The notes below the pieces were generated by a model. It was not told the DNA's origin. It searched no databases and saw only the letters and a program-made list of their open reading frames with translations. A stretch of 64,000 bases of DNA from Pyrus communis (Eukaryota > Streptophyta > Magnoliopsida > Rosales > Rosaceae): contig NC_084819.1 of NCBI RefSeq assembly GCF_963583255.1, positions 19,021,460 through 19,085,459 of the forward strand. The letters run 5' to 3'. Below are positions 21,832 to 33,590 of this stretch, piece by piece; within the stretch, counting starts at the first letter, position 1; each line of letters opens with the position of its first letter. Both the position numbers and the translations under genes were made by a program.

Positions 21832-23110
21832 TCCTCATGTCCATACTCAAAATGGTTTAGCAGAAGTATTTATTAAGCGGATGAAATTGTTTACCCATGC
21901 TCTGCTGATGAAAATGAAATTGCCAATTTTCTACATGGGGATATGTCATTTTACATGATGCATTATTGATTTTTTTGAGACTTGTTGATAACCATCAATA
22001 CTTCTCAGTGTAACTCGTGTTTGGGTACTAACCAAACATTACACATTTACGAGTTTTTGGTTGTGTTATCTATGTGCCTATTACACTGCCATAATATATT
22101 AAAATGAGGCATCAACACAAATTAAAAATTTATGTTGGATTTGATTCATCATCTATCATTCAATATTTAGAACCCTAACTGGGGATATGTTTACCGCGCG
22201 GCTTGTAGACTATGATTTTGATAAGACAGTTTTCCCGTTGTTAGGGGGGAGAAAATAACATCGTTCTAGAAGAATGTTGAGAAAATATCATTATAGAAGA
22301 ATGATAGGAAAAAAAAAAAAAGCCGTTCCAGAAGAACGAAGAGAATTTGTCTTATTTTGATTCATGAAGCAATCAATATACAAACGAAGTAAGAATAATT
22401 GAATGATGCAACGATATGCAAATCAAATGCCAGATATATTTAATGATGCAACGAAAGTGATACACATATGGGCATTTGTAATACAGTGAAATACACTCAC
22501 ATGATATGACACAAGGTTGGAAACGAGTTCATATAAATAGAGAATTATATACGAAGGGTTATGAGTCGCCCACATCATATCTCCATAAGTAAATCCCTCA
22601 AATAAACATGGAAGCAAATTGTTCTGTATAAATTCCAAAGGAAAATGTGTCATGAAGTGTAGAAAATCTCTGAATGATTCAAATTGCTTGAAGTAAACCC
22701 TAGAAGGGTAAAGTATAAAATATGTACTCAATACCAATGGATGGTATAAATTGCCTTAGTGAGTACTTTCATTATGATATTATTGCAACATACTAAAATC
22801 TCTTGCAAGAGTTGATGATATTAAATTGGGACTCCTGAAGAGTCTAAAAAGATTATAAAGTGTTGAGAGAAATATTGTCTCGAACTGCAGAATCGAACAA
22901 TATGTCAACATGAATCTTATCCATGATGTTTATGATATTAAAGAATCATATGGATTGAAGATTATGAGTTGAATACTCAAATGATTTAGACACTAAGAAT
23001 GATCATTTATCTTCGCGAGGGTAAAGATAAATTGATATTTGGTTTAGAAATACTACATTTTAATGAAGTATATGCTTTATTGTATTTAGCACAATACACT
23101 GAATGAAATA
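21832..23110 (+). pseudogene. Copia Pol remnants (integrase to RT/RNase H)
   Basis: VPHVHTQNGLAEVFIKR at about 21830-21880 is the integrase end motif. Then come KLPIFYMG (frame-shifted), FWLCYLCAYYT, and YVGFDSSSIIQYLEP at about 22132-22175, followed in another frame by GDMFTARLVDYDF and VFPLLGG. MPDIFNDATKV appears near 22425. Around 23010-23090 HLREGKDKLI and ALLYLAQYTE resemble the late RT/RNase H region. Multiple stops and frame changes are present, and the part that should hold most of the reverse transcriptase is missing or unrecognisable. Confidence 0.75.
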
Positions 23111-23180
23111 AAGTTTATATATTAATATCTCCGAGAAATTACATACACATGAGTTAAAACAAACAAACAGAAGAGAACCT

Positions 23181-23798
23181 TTATAAAGGTTGCTCATGTG
23201 AAGCCTCAGTACTCGGATGTATCCCAGAAGAGGGAGACACCAGAGATTGATTATTTGGAGTCTCAATACTTGGTGGAACTCCAGACAGCTGAGACAATGG
23301 ATGTCTTTGGAATAAAGATTTGAATCCCTGATTGTCATTTTGAGTCCGACCTTTGGATTCCAGTAGCTGGTCAAGCTTTCTTTTCATGTTCGTAGAGTAA
23401 TTATTTGCAAGCATGTGTAACACTCTATTCTCGTGTTTGAGCCCTCTAATATCTTGTTTAAGACTTGCAACCTCAGCCATTAATGATTCAACTTGGTGAG
23501 TTCGAGCAAGTAGGCGCTGACCCATATTAGATACAGAGCTCGCACATTAAACACTGAGAGCCAATGAGTCTTGAACGGCCGCCTCATCAGACCGGTTTGA
23601 AAGGATTCTGTTATCCTTTGGAGTAAGAATATTCCTAGCTACCACCGTAGCGGTTATGTTATTCTTCATCACAAAGTCTCCAACCGTAAGATGACCATTA
23701 GAAGATGAGAAAGACGGGAGCCATATGTTATCTTGACGCTGCTCGTTTGTATCACTCATGAGACTCAAATCTAAGCAAATGTTAGATGGGCAAGCCAT
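23181..23798 (-). pseudogene. Antisense coiled-coil reading frame inside the Copia element, interrupted
   Basis: On the strand opposite Pol, two frames read as one protein broken by a stop and frameshift at about 23525-23550. The N-terminal part (23798-23547) starts MACPSNICLDLSLMSD and contains VARNILTPKDNRILSNRSDE. The C-terminal part (23525-23181) contains a probable coiled coil (HQVESLMAEVASLKQDIRGL, then KHENRVLHM) and a Ser/Pro-rich tail with the near-repeated GVPPSIETPNNQSL and GIHPSTEASHEQPL. I recall similar uncharacterised frames in other Rosaceae repeats but cannot confirm it here. Its ordered sequence and intact halves suggest it coded for protein until recently. No function is known. 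Confidence 0.6.
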
Positions 23799-25066
23799 TT
23801 TTAGAAATGATGAAGGAAGTCTGATAAAATCTCAGAAGTGCAAGAAAGAGAATTTTCTGCAAGTAACAATTTTCTGAGTGTTTCTGAACAAAATTGATAT
23901 CTCTATAAAAGGATAGGCAATATGGCCACTTATTCAAAAATCGAAAAGACACTGATTTTCGAATTTCAAAAGCTGGATTTCCCTGCATGACGTCTGTTAA
24001 CATTTCTCAGACGCAATCTCAGCTCTTGGATATCGTGTGCAACTTTATTAAAGATCTCTGATAAAGTTGAAAACGCGTGAATCTTACTGTTCTAATTACA
24101 CCACAGTTGCTGACAAGAGTAAAGGCACAACACTACTACCTGCTATTGGGAAATCCCTATATATGTCAACCTCTGTCCTCCACAGCAAGGTAGAACTGAA
24201 AAATATCTAACTCTTCCTCATCTCCAAGAATGCATTTTTCACAAAGTATCTCGAAATACTTAGTTTTCTTCCTCTCCAAGAATACCTTTACAAACAAGTC
24301 ACACCAGAGCAAGAGTATCTCATATCATCAGGGACGAGAGCAAGAGTATCTCATATCATGCAATCTCCCTGTCCTTTCCTTTGCCCTTGTTCTTACCTGC
24401 TAAGACAATGACAGAGAAAGCAATATGTCGGAACATCCACTCAAACTTTCGCTGCCACCAAGAAGTGATGACCCTTTTAAATGCAAGGTTTGCATTTAAC
24501 TCCTGCATCAGTGAGCAACTACTACAAGAGAAGATGCCACACATGCATGGGGAAAAACTAGGGAACATACCACTTCTGCAAGGGGAACAAATAAGGCAAG
24601 TGAAAATGATACATTGAAGCATATGGAGACAAGCACAACAAACACATGTCAGTTCATCCCTGATAAAGCCTAAGATCACTTGTCACATGAAACTCCTCAT
24701 GGTCTAATTTCATTCAAGGTCAAGCCTAGACGGCATTTGAAGAAATCACAAGTCCGATTCAAGATCAAGTGTCCACCATCCTTGAATCAAATTCAGCTCC
24801 AGATAAAATAGGTAAATTCAGACATTTGAAGGAAGTCTAGCAGAATGCCCTCCAACCCAGTTCAAGGACAAGCTTGTGGAAAGTTAACAACAAGTAAAAC
24901 ACCTCGTTCGGCAACTATCACTGCTAAGAGACTAAAGCAGGAGGATCAATGATCATCCTAAAGAATTTGAAATCAGGGGGAGATACTCATCAAGTGAGAG
25001 CATCCAAAAATAGATCAAGATTTTAACGAGGCAAATAATGTTGATATGTGGGCATCCAAGGGGGAG

Positions 25067-25435
25067 TGTTGAAAATAATAGTGGGTAATGAATGCCCACA
25101 TAGAAACTGAAGACATTGGGTAGATTTTCAATGCCCATAAAAATTAATCTTGACTTGGGAGATGAAGGAAGATCATATTGTCAAAGATGTGTGCTTGGAG
25201 TTGCTCTATAAATAGAGCACTCAGTATGCTTTCATTACAGAGCAGAGAAAGAAAGAGAGAATGAGAGGAGAGAATACATAGAGTTATCTTTGTACTCCTA
25301 TTATTCCGAATTATAATGAAAGCATCATTGCTGCCTGATGACGTACTCCAGTCACACTGACTGTAGAGGAACCTCGTAAAATTTTGTGTCTTGTTTTATT
25401 TATTCTACTGCACACACACTGTCGATTTTACAATA
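25067..25435 (+). repeat. 3' LTR of the Copia element
   Basis: 369 bp. It retains CTCTATAAATAGAGC at about 25203-25217. Confidence 0.92.
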
Positions 25436-25664
25436 TAGACAAATGTTAGCAGTATTAGATCATATAAAGACACCTTTTGGGGAAACTCATAGTCCTCTAT
25501 TATTCGGCGGAAAGAAATCAAATATTTTGAAAATTCTTGGTTCTTTGCTACTAAATTGTTAAACAATTTTCTAGCGCTTTCTACTAAATACTAAGACTCG
25601 TAGTAAGTTAAGAACCTCAATAATTATTTCATGTTAGAGCAAACAAATTTTTTTTATATTGCAT

Positions 25665-25806
25665 CTGGTCCAAAACTCTAGTGAATTGGGTGTTGGGGAT
25701 CTAACCATGCATTTCGAGTTCGAAACTTTACCATCCTCTAAATTATTGTAGTAGCTTTGAACTGTTTGCCATCCCTTAATAATAATAAATTAAAAAAAAA
25801 AACTTC
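25665..25806 (+). mobile_element. Possible tRNA-derived SINE fragment
   Basis: GTGAATTGGGTGTTGGGGAT resembles a degenerate A box and GAGTTCGAAAC a B box. The stretch ends in AATAATAATAAATT plus a poly-A run. No target-site duplication was found. Confidence 0.4.
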
Positions 25807-26639
25807 ATATTAAATATATAGAGGGTCCTTTTGACATGCTTTTGACAGATCGGAGGTTGCCAACGTCTGTTTTCAAGTTTCAGAGTATCTACAATAGTTG
25901 TTATATTTTTGCTATTTTAGCGGGTGAACATCGTTGAAAAACTATTTTAGTCATTCTCTTTAACTTTTCATCTCGAACAATATTTTATTTTAACAAATTT
26001 TGAATATTATATTATCAATCATTTTGAAAAGAAAAAAACTCGACCTACTCATTTTTTTTAAAATCGTCTTATTTCTTTTCTCCTCAGCTCACGAGTCAAC
26101 CTTGAGTTTTATCACTTTTTTAGTATTTAGCTTATGAACAGTTGATCTACAAATTTAAATAATAACTGTTCATTTTGCTATAGTAGAGACTCTTTTATAG
26201 TCTACTAGAGATGATTTTTTTTTTTTGTTTTTTTTTAGATTTAGCTCTTTAAAATAGAGTTTAAGTGCTTTTAGCATGTTAACTAGTTGGCATGCTTTTA
26301 TGAAACTGCAGTTGTAACACTGGTGCAACAATTGAGTTCAACAAGCTCGAAACAAACAACTTGAATTGAAGGAAGATTGGAAGAACGTAGATCTTTTCTA
26401 CTGAAGAAAAAAGTAGTGCAACAACTCGACTGTGAGAGATGAGAATCATAGCGGGCGGGTAAACGTATTGTATAAGACAGTCTCCAATTGGGAGATCTAA
26501 CACAAAATAATATATAATTTATATGTGAAAGTTACATTACTAATATTACCGAGGATTTTTTATTTTTTTTTATAAATATATGATTTAGTTTAGAATAATA
26601 TCGGTGATATTAATGGTATGTTGACCTAAAAATTTTATG
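25807..26639. other. AT-rich intergenic sequence between LOX A and B
   Basis: No gene or clear repeat is recognised. Confidence 0.5.
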
Positions 26640-27250
26640 ACAGCAGCAGTTATCAACCACAGCTGTTAAGATATGTATGTAGTATACCTGTTGAATAGTT
26701 ATAACCCTTAAAGAACGGATAACAGTATCCAAAACAGGTCCAGAAACCGCGTATTTATCTGCCTGTAGGCTGTAACCAACCATCACCATTAAAGAATCAG
26801 TTATTTTGCCCATCCCCACACCACAGTAGGCATAAAGGTCAACCAGTTCATATTGTTCAATATAAATAGTCTCCATTTTAAATAAAAATACGTATTTGCT
26901 ACTTGCCCTGCATGTGAAGGTGTTTCCAGACGTGAGCAACTTATTTTCTATTTCTGGTGGTTGACATTAAGACCTAGTCATTTGTTTACGATTCAAGCAA
27001 TTTCGACCATTTTTTTAGCAGACGTGCATGTGTGTATCCACATTCGCTGGAGTGAATATCTTTTCGAAGCTACGCGTTTACATTTTGAAGGGCTTAATTT
27101 TCTAGAGCATTCACGGGAAATTAGGAATTGTCATGGCCGAAATGAACACAACAGAGGAAATCATGGTATGTTTGGAAGGGTATTGTGTGATTACAATTAT
27201 CTGAGTTTACACAAACTGCAGAGCAGTTCAAGACATCATATTCACTGATT
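26640..27250 (-). repeat. Diverged copy of a LOX-cluster intergenic block
   Basis: 26790-27040 resembles 28050-28350: both have TTATTTTGCCCATCCC, CAGTTCAT plus TTCAATGTA-like sequence, AATAGTCTCCAT, TGAAGGTG and GTTGACATTAAGACCTAGTC in the same order. The second half also resembles the gene A flank. I read it as a decayed duplicate of LOX upstream sequence with no gene body left. Confidence 0.55.
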
Positions 27251-28047
27251 AGCCGAGTAATATGATAGTAATTCACTACAAAAGGTTCAAAGCCAAAATC
27301 TACATATCCCGATGCGATATTTTTCCTACTAAATCTCTCTAGTGCTGCATTGTCCTTTGCATAGTGTTTAGTCCATTTCCATTTATGTGCTGGATTGTTG
27401 AAAGTTTTAATATTGTTTTATAATATTAAATTTATTAATTGAATGAAAACTAGAAGCGGTGTCTTCTGGTAGAAAAATTTGTCTATCCTAATATGAAATT
27501 CAAATGAATAGTTGAAATATTTTACTATTCATGAATAGTCACATGCTTTCCAAAAAGGCACTCAACTTTTATAATCCAGGAAGCCTCATATAGTCACCAA
27601 AGAACTTTTCATTACGTAATCAAACAAAGAGGACACTAAATATTAGAGAGTCTCATTGAGTCCATATGAGAGAGTTTTCAACACATTTGTGGTTCACTGG
27701 AGCCTTGTGATTTGGATTATTGTTATTACAAGGAAGTGGTTAGTGTATCCTGGAGACAAGCGTCGATTAATAATGAGCACTTGGTGTAAACTTGTCGTAA
27801 GGATAGACTATCTAACATTTGCCTCGACCTATTTTTAAGTTTTTCTAATCCTTATGTCATGTTCATTTAACATTTGGTTGATCATGTGTGTGCTTTAAAT
27901 TATGTATTTACTTGCATGACGACGTGAATTTAAACTCCATAGGTAGCTAGCCTAACATATAACCTAACAAAATTTATTATTTAACAAAAAAAAAAAAGAA
28001 AAAAAAGAAAAACAACAACAAAGACTCTAATTTTCCAACACCTGTAA
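27251..28047. other. Intergenic sequence, no gene recognised
   Basis: AT-rich, with an A-rich tract near 27985-28020. Nothing coding is seen. Confidence 0.5.
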
Positions 28048-28870
28048 CCATTACCATAAAAAAAATCTGTTATTTTGCCCATCCCAACACCAAGGGAGGC
28101 CTAAAGGCCAGCCAGTTCATTATTATTCAATGTAACACCAAGGGAGGCTTAAAGGCCAGCCAGTTCATTAATATTCAATGTATATAAGAAATAGTCTCCA
28201 TGTGAAGGTGCTCTGAGCCGTAATCAACTTAATCCACTTTATTGTTTTCCATATCTAGGCGTTGACATTAAGACCTAGTCATTTTGCATCGTTTATGATT
28301 CAAGCAACGTCAACCATTTCTTTAGCAGACGTGTATGATCACGTTGATCGGAGTGGATATCTTTTCAAATCTACACGTTTGCATGCGTTCGAATTCTTAC
28401 GTGATTTAGATTAGTTTACAGTAAAATTTTATACAAGCTTTAACAATATTAGATTTTCGAATGACATTTTAGCAAACATTAGATTATCTAGTGACACTTT
28501 TTTTGTCTCTTAGTAGTTGTCCAAATCCTTTGTTTACGTCTTCTGATTAATATTGGCCATATGTGATTTGGTGATAGATGTTTCGCTTTACCTAATCAAC
28601 CACCGCCATCTTAATGTACTTGCGTAAACATGTATGGACAAAATTTTAACATTTAGATTGTCCAATATGACACCTTTTGGGAAACTCATAATTCACCTCC
28701 CTATTCCCTGGAAAGCAATTAAATGTTTTTAGGATCTTCGGTTGCTCACTACAAAACTGTTACACAAGTTTAAGTCGATCGCGCTATTAAATATTTGATT
28801 CATTACGAGGTCAGTAATTATTTCATGTTAGAGTAAACGAGTGTTTTCATATTAAAATTTTTCACTACAC
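28048..28870 (-). repeat. Second diverged copy of the LOX-cluster intergenic block
   Basis: It shares GTTGACATTAAGACCTAGTC, TTTAGCAGACGTG, TATTGGCCAT, GACACCTTTTGGG and TTATTTCATGTTAGAG with the other two copies, in the same order. It includes a local tandem duplication (about 43-47 bp) around 28087-28175 (AACACCAAGGGAGGC repeated). Confidence 0.6.
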
Positions 28871-29097
28871 CAACGTTAAACAATTTTCTGGAATTATTCG
28901 GACAAAAATTCATATATAGCAAGCAAAGAATACGATGAATGAAATATAGAATAGAGACTCTTTTTTGGATACAAGCAATATACTTGAAATTTATTTATAC
29001 TGCGGAAAAAGGGATTTGAATTTGAGACATAAGTGAGACTGGGAGCACACATACTTTAGCTAATGTGACTAAACATGCGTCTGCAATTAAAGAAGCA
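28871..29097 (-). other. 3' flank of LOX gene B
   Basis: The likely 3' UTR lies next to the stop codon at 29098. No other feature is seen. Confidence 0.4.
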
Positions 29098-32000
29098 TTA
29101 GATTGAGACACTGTTGGGAATTCCCTTGCCAGTGAGTCCAGCCTCACTGGAAGGATACATCAAAGTGTACGGGACCTTCGCCGGCCCAATCCGGTTTTTC
29201 AGTTTCTCATGGTTGTTCTTATTTCTGATTTTTTCCTCAATTTCTTCCAACTTCTTTCTAAAATTCTCAGAAGCTTGCAGTATGTCTGCGTCCGTTGTCC
29301 ATGCCACGGTATCTCTCCTCCCGAGATAAACCTCATCAGCCGGGTGCCTTGATAAGACTTCTATTACGGCCATGCCAAGAAGTGTCTGCAGGTGAGGTGC
29401 AAACGTTTCCAAGAATACCTTTTTAGGGTTTGTCTTGAGCTCTTTATACTCCGGAGTGCCTTCTTTTGGCATGAAACGCCGGCTTATGCTTGGTCGGTTT
29501 GGGAAGTATCCACCATAAGGATACTGGCCATAGTTAACTGCTGCATGAAGAGCTGAAGCAATCCATATGATAGTGGTGCATGATTCTATCAACTCATCAC
29601 GCGTCTGCATTTTAGGCCACCATGGCTCATCTTTCTTGTCGCCATGACCTTCCTCGCGGAGTTCCTTCCACCAGGACTTGAGTTCAGTGTCCATTTGAAC
29701 TGCCTTGTCAGTTTTATAGTAGAAGGAGCAATAGTCTTTAACCCATGTTTTTATTGCAGACCATACCTCAAGACCATCTGCAGCATATGGATAGTCTTCA
29801 ACCAGTAACCGCACGCCGTGTGGTGAGCTTGGATCTTCAACTGCCATCCCTCTGAACAAAGCAAAAGGGTAGAAACTTAATTACCATCAATGCTTTCAAC
29901 ATTCTTGTTAATTTTTACCTATAATATTGTCTCTTAGCTCTTACTTCCTGTAACTTTGTCCCAAAATTCATTGAACTATAGATGTTACTATCCATTAGAT
30001 TTTACCTTTTGATCAGATCCACAGGAAGCGCTTGTTCAGGAAAAATCCAGTTCTTATATATCGCAGATGACCATTCCATTGAAAACTTTTCAGGAAAGAC
30101 TGTTTTTTCTAGGAGTCCACCGGCATTAACAAGAATCTGTCTAGCGACTGCATTTACATACATTGTGTCGTGAAAGTGAGGATGCAGAAGTTTGTGAATC
30201 GGGTGAAGCACGCTCAACTGCCTATTTGTTGCTATGACAAATGGCTCAATCACTGCATGAGTTCTCAACCTGCAACAAAACAAGAACATACTCAAGATGC
30301 ATTCAGAACAAAAAAAATGTCACGAAATTGTTTGCTAGGATTTCTATGGCAGTGTTATACCAGTGGCTGACGAGGCTATGAAAACCGGAGTCATTTACAG
30401 CGACATAAGTTTTAGCATGTTGCCAAATGGCACTCTCGACGCCTTGGCTAGAGGGAGTATAGACTTCGCTTTCGCAGCCAAATTGATCTCCGTTGTCATG
30501 CGGCCAGCTTAGTTCAATAGCTAATGGCTTCAAAGTCCCATCATCTTGTAAGAAGAGGAGGGTTCTGCTTGCATATATTTTGGTGGAAGTTTCATTTATT
30601 ATATGCCTCAGGTACGGCATCAATGTATCATGGTGGTCTAATATGAATAGCTTGTTGTTCTTGATTGCCTCATCTATGCTGAGTCCATTTAAGTTATGTT
30701 CTATGTGTTCACTGTTTATCTTACTAGTTTGATCCCCATATAGTTTTTGGTCAAGCTTGCTAACAGGTGGAAATTCCTGCAGTTTATTCAGAATTAGTAA
30801 CGATTCACGCTGACAAGTGAGAGTAGATAATTCATGTTAATGTATCTTCTCTAGTGTTCAATTTTCTCTATGAAAACGTAGACATTATATCATTAAAGCT
30901 TAAGATTACTTTGAGACGACGTATGGCCACAGGATTTACTCCAGCCAGCATTTCTCTTGCGAATTCTTCATCCGTTCTCCATGCTGAATCATCCTCTAAT
31001 ACAAATCATTTAGAGACCCCAGTCAGGTAAAAGAAAGCAGCCGGCATGTGAAGGCACATAAAATGGAAAGATTTTAGATGTAACCAATATATGCTACATT
31101 CTATTTACCTTTGATCACTTGAGGCATTGGGAATTTGGGGAATTTTTCGCCATCTGTTCGAAAAAGTTCCTTGACCATCTCTGCAGGTATCCTATCCCTA
31201 ATAAATTTAACCAAACCATCAGGCAACTCTATTCCTCCTTTATAGAGTTTGAGTACGTCTTGAAAGTTTCCGAACTCCTTCTTCCCACCAAGTTGAGAAG
31301 CTAGCCAAGGTTTAAGGAACTGAGCTAGAGATTTCAGGGCGTAAGCAAGCAAGTCTGACATCTTTATGGAACCGAATTGTTCATCTCTTGGAACATATAC
31401 ATACAAGCTCATAAAAAAGTTTAGCCGGCTCTCAGTGTCGCAGTCTATAAAGACAACATCCGTGAATGACAGAAAATAATTAACACGAAGTTGAGCAGTG
31501 ACTGGAAAACTGAACTCTTATTGACTAACCTTTTTTTGTTGGTCGTCTTCCTGTTCTTCCCCTGCGAGGATAAGGATTAATAGGCCCTCCAAGAACTGGA
31601 CGCACATACTCCTGACTCTTGTCTGGATTCCCCAAATTATTGTAGTAGGCATAGCCATAGACCCTGTCCCATTCCTTGAGCTCTCTTATTTCATTATCTC
31701 CTCTCAAGTTTTCTAGCTCTTCTTCTCTAAATTTCTTTAATGTCTCAGGTGTGTCACCTGAAAGATATGTCTGCACAAAATACACAAGTCAATCTGTTAC
31801 TTTTTGCACACATTACCCCAAACTGGCGCACAATTGAAATGACGGTTTTCAGTATTTTTAGCATGAGATACAACTACATGACTATGTCGTCGCACAGAAA
31901 TATACAGTGATTCTTAAATTGGATTTGAAGTTAGAACTGCATGCTTTCATCCCATAATTTGTTTACCTTGTTTGCAAAGAAAACACGGTCTTTTTGGTAC

Positions 32001-32875
32001 TTTTTAGCTGGGTAGACCCATGAATTGCAAACAAAGTGGACACGATCTTCGCCAGGAACATCTTCAAGTGTGACAGACTTCAAGTAGAACTCACTGTGAT
32101 GCTCATTTCTAATTATGAGTGCTCCTGGGACTCCAATCTTCTTATCCCAATCGAAACTAACGTCAAATGTAATCTCCTCTGCTATTAAAGGTGTGATTGT
32201 GCTAACCCAATTTTCCAAATACGCTGCCTTTCCAACTTCTCCTTGCAATTCAGTTTCTACAAAAACAGATCTAATTCAAAGACTCAAAAAGTTCGGCTAT
32301 AAGACCTAGAAACTGTGCTTTTTTCGTTGTTTAAAATCGAGAAGTTCTGTTTTCTCTTTTCAGGGTTTGGTATGAAAATGTAATGCAGCATTCTTAAACA
32401 GATTACATACTTACTCAACAATGTTACTCACAGATACTTGTAATGAAGAAGTAAACTAAAAGAACAAAGTTGTATTCTCACCAGAACTAATGAGCCGCAA
32501 CGAAACCCCTTTGCGAAACAGCTCGTGCACACGATCAAGAACCGACGCTTTAAGGTCATTAAAGCCGAGAAAATTCTTCTTCATCAACACCACTCTTCCT
32601 TTGATCTTCTTGCCCTCGCGACCGGCCTCATTTTCGGTTTTCTTTTTCTCCATTTCTCTGAGGCGTGGATCATCAACGGTAGTGGTGTTCTGGGATGCCT
32701 TGGCAGCTGCCGAAGATGAAGTCAACGTTCGAGGAGATCTCGTGACATCGGTCATCGACCAGAAACCAGGCAATTTCATAGCACTCATAGGCAACAGAAC
32801 TGGTGTGTTGGATGTTGCTGCAACAAGTGTGTTCACCTTGAAGCTCAAAGGATTGAGATACTTGCAGTGCAGCAT
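29098..32875 (-). CDS. Lipoxygenase gene B (9-LOX type with N-terminal extension, 926 aa, 8 exons)
   Basis: Exons on the minus strand: 32875-32482, 32256-31967, 31770-31530, 31444-31109, 30995-30910, 30776-30361, 30269-30006, 29851-29098 (2781 nt, one frame). The start is the ATG of MLHCKY; the in-frame sequence just upstream has only a TTG. The product is a fatty-acid dioxygenase. The first 42 residues lack acidic residues and are rich in Ser, Thr, Ala and Leu, like a plastid transit peptide; a charged linker ([17 protein letters not shown]) then leads into the PLAT domain ([10 protein letters not shown]). Iron ligands are H587, H592, H778, N782 and I926. The Ala Coffa site and the Thr-Val pair (KTVFP) suggest a 9S-LOX. 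The intron before AIKNNKLF is absent, as in gene A, while the intron inside SHW|L is present. Exon 5 ends RRLK where the sisters have RLQ. It appears intact; location in the plastid is inference. Confidence 0.93.
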
Positions 32876-32973
32876 CTTTGTCTGCTTCAAGAACTAAAAA
32901 TTATAAGTCGAAAATATGTAGAAGGTCTGAACTTTTTACTCAGTGAATGTGAGAGAAGGATGTGTGATTGTGG

Positions 32974-32983
32974 TATATTTATG
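32974..32983 (-). promoter_or_regulatory. TATA box of LOX gene B
   Basis: The minus strand reads CATAAATATA about 100 bp upstream of the ATG. Confidence 0.55.
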
Positions 32984-33058
32984 GGATCTGTGAGTTCACT
33001 GTTCAATGTCTGTATGTGTGTGTGCGTGTATATTGTATGTATACAGGATCTTTATACA

Positions 33059-33362
33059 AAGGGATCCCCATTTTTTGATAAAAATGGGAATTAGGTGTGG
33101 GGCCCACTCCACATCGAATTTTAACGATCCGAATCGTCTATTTTGTAAGTCTCGATTCATAGATCATCCTTGCAAAAATTAAGTTCAATCCGAAACCATT
33201 TGCCTATTTAATTATCAAGATCAAATTTCACTGTTTCTTATATAACAAAGTATTCGTTCATTTCTTTGAATCTAATTAAATGGTTCAGATCGTTAAAATT
33301 TGATGTGGTGTGGACCCCATAATTAATTCCCATTTTTATAAAAAAAAAATAGGGATCCCTTC
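33059..33362. mobile_element. MITE of about 300 bp with AAGGGATCCC ends
   Basis: The left arm AAGGGATCCCCATTTTTTGA and the reverse complement of the right end AAGGGATCCCTATTTTTTTT continue through AAAAATGGGAATTA and CACATCxAATTTTAACGATC at matching positions. The element lies in the 5' flank of gene B, about 180 bp upstream of the ATG. Confidence 0.75.
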
Positions 33363-33399
33363 CCTTAAAGACTTTCTATATGTATATATTCTTTTTTAA

Positions 33400-33590
33400 A
33401 AAGGCGATCAGCTGGTGGCTTTGCTACAACAGTTTACTCTTCCGAGGTCCGAAAAGACTTAGAGACATTTCAACATTTCTCTGGCCACCATTGTGTGATT
33501 CACTAACGCTGGGAATTGAACTCAAAATGTGCCGTCTAAAATATTAGTCTGAAATTCATCTCTAACCACTGAACCATCACATGATGATTA
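33400..33590 (-). mobile_element. tRNA-derived SINE (minus strand)
   Basis: The minus strand reads TGATGGTTCAGTGGTTAGAG (A-box-like) followed about 50 bp later by GAGTTCAATTCCCAGCG (B-box-like). These are the two internal pol III promoter blocks of tRNA-derived SINEs. The head abuts the GT microsatellite. The 3' end is uncertain. Confidence 0.6.

Larger units (their letters stand above)
20186..25435 (+). mobile_element. Ty1/Copia LTR retrotransposon, 5.25 kb, TSD TAGAC, degenerate
   Basis: The LTRs start TGTTGAAAAT and end in TTTTACAACA (5') or TTTTACAATA (3'). TAGAC flanks both sides (20181-20185 and 25436-25440). A CGTTATCAGCAC motif follows the 5' LTR, as in many plant Copia elements, and a purine tract (AAGGGGGAG) precedes the 3' LTR. 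The interior holds broken integrase/RT-region sequence on the plus strand and an antisense frame on the minus strand. The LTRs differ at roughly 19 positions plus a 27-bp gap by eye. Confidence 0.92.

Noticed and set aside
26610..26939. 109-residue minus-strand frame
   Set aside because: The second copy of the same block (28048-28870) does not preserve the frame, so coding is unlikely.
32876..32890. Start of LOX B five codons upstream (reading KQTK before MLH)
   Set aside because: The extra codons begin with TTG. The first ATG is at 32875, so the protein should start MLHCKY. The same reasoning sets the starts of C and D.
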